From NCBI GenBank assembly GCA_034406715.1, contig CP137876.1, forward strand, positions 412,001 through 476,000: a stretch of 64,000 nt of DNA. Reading direction: 5' to 3'. The notes under the pieces are model-generated. The model saw nothing but the letters and a program-made list of their open reading frames with translations, was not told the origin of the DNA and did no database searches. This DNA comes from Rhodotorula mucilaginosa (taxonomy: Eukaryota; Basidiomycota; Microbotryomycetes; Sporidiobolales; Sporidiobolaceae). This document shows positions 62,730 to 64,000 of this stretch, in pieces. Made by a program: the position numbers and the translations under genes. How positions within the stretch are numbered: the first letter of the stretch is position 1; every line of letters begins with the position of its first letter.

Positions 62730-63727
62730 CTAACCGATGGCCTGGTCGGGCAGGCGCTCGATTGCGTACCGCTTCTTGGCAATGTACATGAGCTGTGAGA
62801 TGGGACAGAGCATCGAAACCAGGAGTCAGCTTTCACGGTTCTGCGTAGAAGACTCGAGGGTGATTGTGCGCTCGTCCAACTCACCGGCACACCAGGCACT
62901 TTTCGCAACCTTCTCCGGAGTTGCCTATCGCAGGTCGCGACGATGTAGCACCGATGCTGAGTCACTCGGTTCACGATGCAGTCGTCGGCGTAGGTGCCCT
63001 TGTGCGAGCAGGGCAGGCGCTCGAAACGCGGATCCCGGGCGACTCTGCGAGTTGGCAGGGCGAGCGTTGGCGGCCAAGCGTCAGCGGCTAGCGTCGCACG
63101 AGTAGCCGGAAGACTACAAACTCACCGAAGAGCGAGCCTGTATTGAGGTCCCAGTTTTTCAAGTTCGGCAAGGACACAGTCGGAGATGCAAGGGATTGCT
63201 GCAAGCGGAGGTCAAAGATCAGCACTTTGCGCTCGCTTCGCCATCTTCTTACAAAGAGAGCCCACCTTTGGCGTAGAGGACGTCCATCATGGCGCGGACC
63301 ATGTCGACGCGGTTCTCGAGCGAGAGGTTGATAAAGTTGGTGTCGACGATGACGCGGTACGGCGGCACGAGGGCCTGATTGTGCGAGAAGAAGAGCGAAG
63401 TCGGCATGGCGTCACTGGGAGCATAAGAACGGTGTCAGGGACAGTTGGGCAGAGGCGGCTGCATCGCCACCTGACTCGAGTGCGAGGTGGGACACTCACA
63501 CTCGGTTGACCTCTTTCGCCTTTGCTGCCTCTTCCTTCTCCTTCTGCTTCTCCTGATTCGCTTTCCTGTACGGTGCATCCCGGCGTCAGTGGTGCAGGAG
63601 ACGGAGGGGGAAGGTCGCGCGAGATGAGGAGAACTGACAGGCGCATGTCCTTTGGGTTGACCATCCGCTTGACCTCTGCGAACTTGCGCGTCTTGCGCTG
63701 CTTTGCTGACGATCCGCCTGTGCCCAT
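62730..63727 (-). CDS. FCF1: rRNA-processing PIN endonuclease Fcf1 (Utp24)
   Basis: The nuclease thought to cut pre-18S rRNA at sites A1/A2 in the small-subunit processome. It is read in six exons and about 195 residues: [49 protein letters not shown], then [120 protein letters not shown] and [20 protein letters not shown]. The PIN acidic residues ([25 protein letters not shown]) are all present. Stop TAG 62730-62732. Matches the family over its full length. Confidence 0.96.
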
Positions 63728-64000
63728 ATTGGCCTGTTCCCTTTCCAGCGGGTGTGGTGGGGAGGACCGAGATGAACCTCGAGCCGACGAGCTCGCGTCG
63801 CTTCGACTCTTGATGAGAGCGGATCAGTCCTCGCATTGGCTTGACCGGGAAATGCGATGCATTCGCTGGGCTGGACTGGATCCAAGGCTTTAATGCTACC
63901 CAACGCCCGCCCTTGCAGCTCGAGTCGCCCGTCCACCTGCGCTCTCGCTCGCTCGCCTCCACTTTCATCATCTCGGCAACACACCGCAGCGACTACTGCT
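63728..64000. promoter_or_regulatory. FCF1 upstream region at the window edge
   Basis: 273 bp upstream of the FCF1 start on the minus strand. No gene is supported; overlapping frames on both strands lack family resemblance. Confidence 0.35.

Overview
The window looks like a gene-dense, GC-rich basidiomycete genome, most probably a Pucciniomycotina red yeast of the Rhodotorula/Sporobolomyces type. That placement is inferred from style, not from a marker gene. Almost every gene is cut by several short introns of about 50-100 nt with GTGAGT, GTACGT or GTAAGT donors and a CTGAC-like branch site. Typical fungal genes are present (DASH subunit Dad4, Set1 with an RS-rich N-terminus, an EST1/SMG7 protein). 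I see no rRNA, tRNA, CRISPR array or recognisable mobile element. Coordinates given for a CDS span its introns.

Layout. 0-4.8 kb: a rhomboid protease, a DMT-type membrane transporter, the copper chaperone ATX1 and the decapitated 3' part of an FAD monooxygenase. 5-10.9 kb: a coiled-coil protein built from duplicated exons, a small membrane protein and a gene-poor stretch. 10.9-23 kb: a GPI-anchored cupredoxin, ribosomal protein L35, a MOSC/mARC-like protein, an EST1/SMG7 protein and an unrecognised coiled-coil protein. 23-38 kb: a glycan block with two GT90 (CAP10-like) glycosyltransferases, UDP-galactopyranose mutase (UGM) and a secreted GH16 glucanase, plus GTP cyclohydrolase I. 38-46 kb: histone H3K4 methyltransferase SET1 and a wax-synthase-like MBOAT. 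46-64 kb: a compact housekeeping block with a DUF3245-like nucleolar protein, a mitochondrial BolA, CDT1, a metallo-beta-lactamase-fold protein, proteasome alpha5, EMC6, DAD4, REX3, a SIW14/OCA-like phosphatase, RSA4 and FCF1.

The most striking structure is in the glycan block. The 3' end of UGM (28918-29850) and the 3' end of the second GT90 gene (37068-38003) are near-identical inverted copies of one convergent junction. Each arm carries one working gene end and one relic of the other gene. The arms flank about 7.2 kb holding GH16, GTP cyclohydrolase and the second GT90, so the segment could invert. Inversion would put the two glycan genes tail to tail and swap their last exons. UGM makes UDP-galactofuranose, GT90 enzymes build capsule or wall glycans in related yeasts, and GH16 remodels wall glucan, so the block may act together at the cell surface.

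Genes are mostly arranged as divergent or convergent pairs with very short gaps (81 bp REX3/phosphatase, 89 bp alpha5/EMC6, 142 bp CDT1/metallo-lactamase). Shared promoters are therefore likely.
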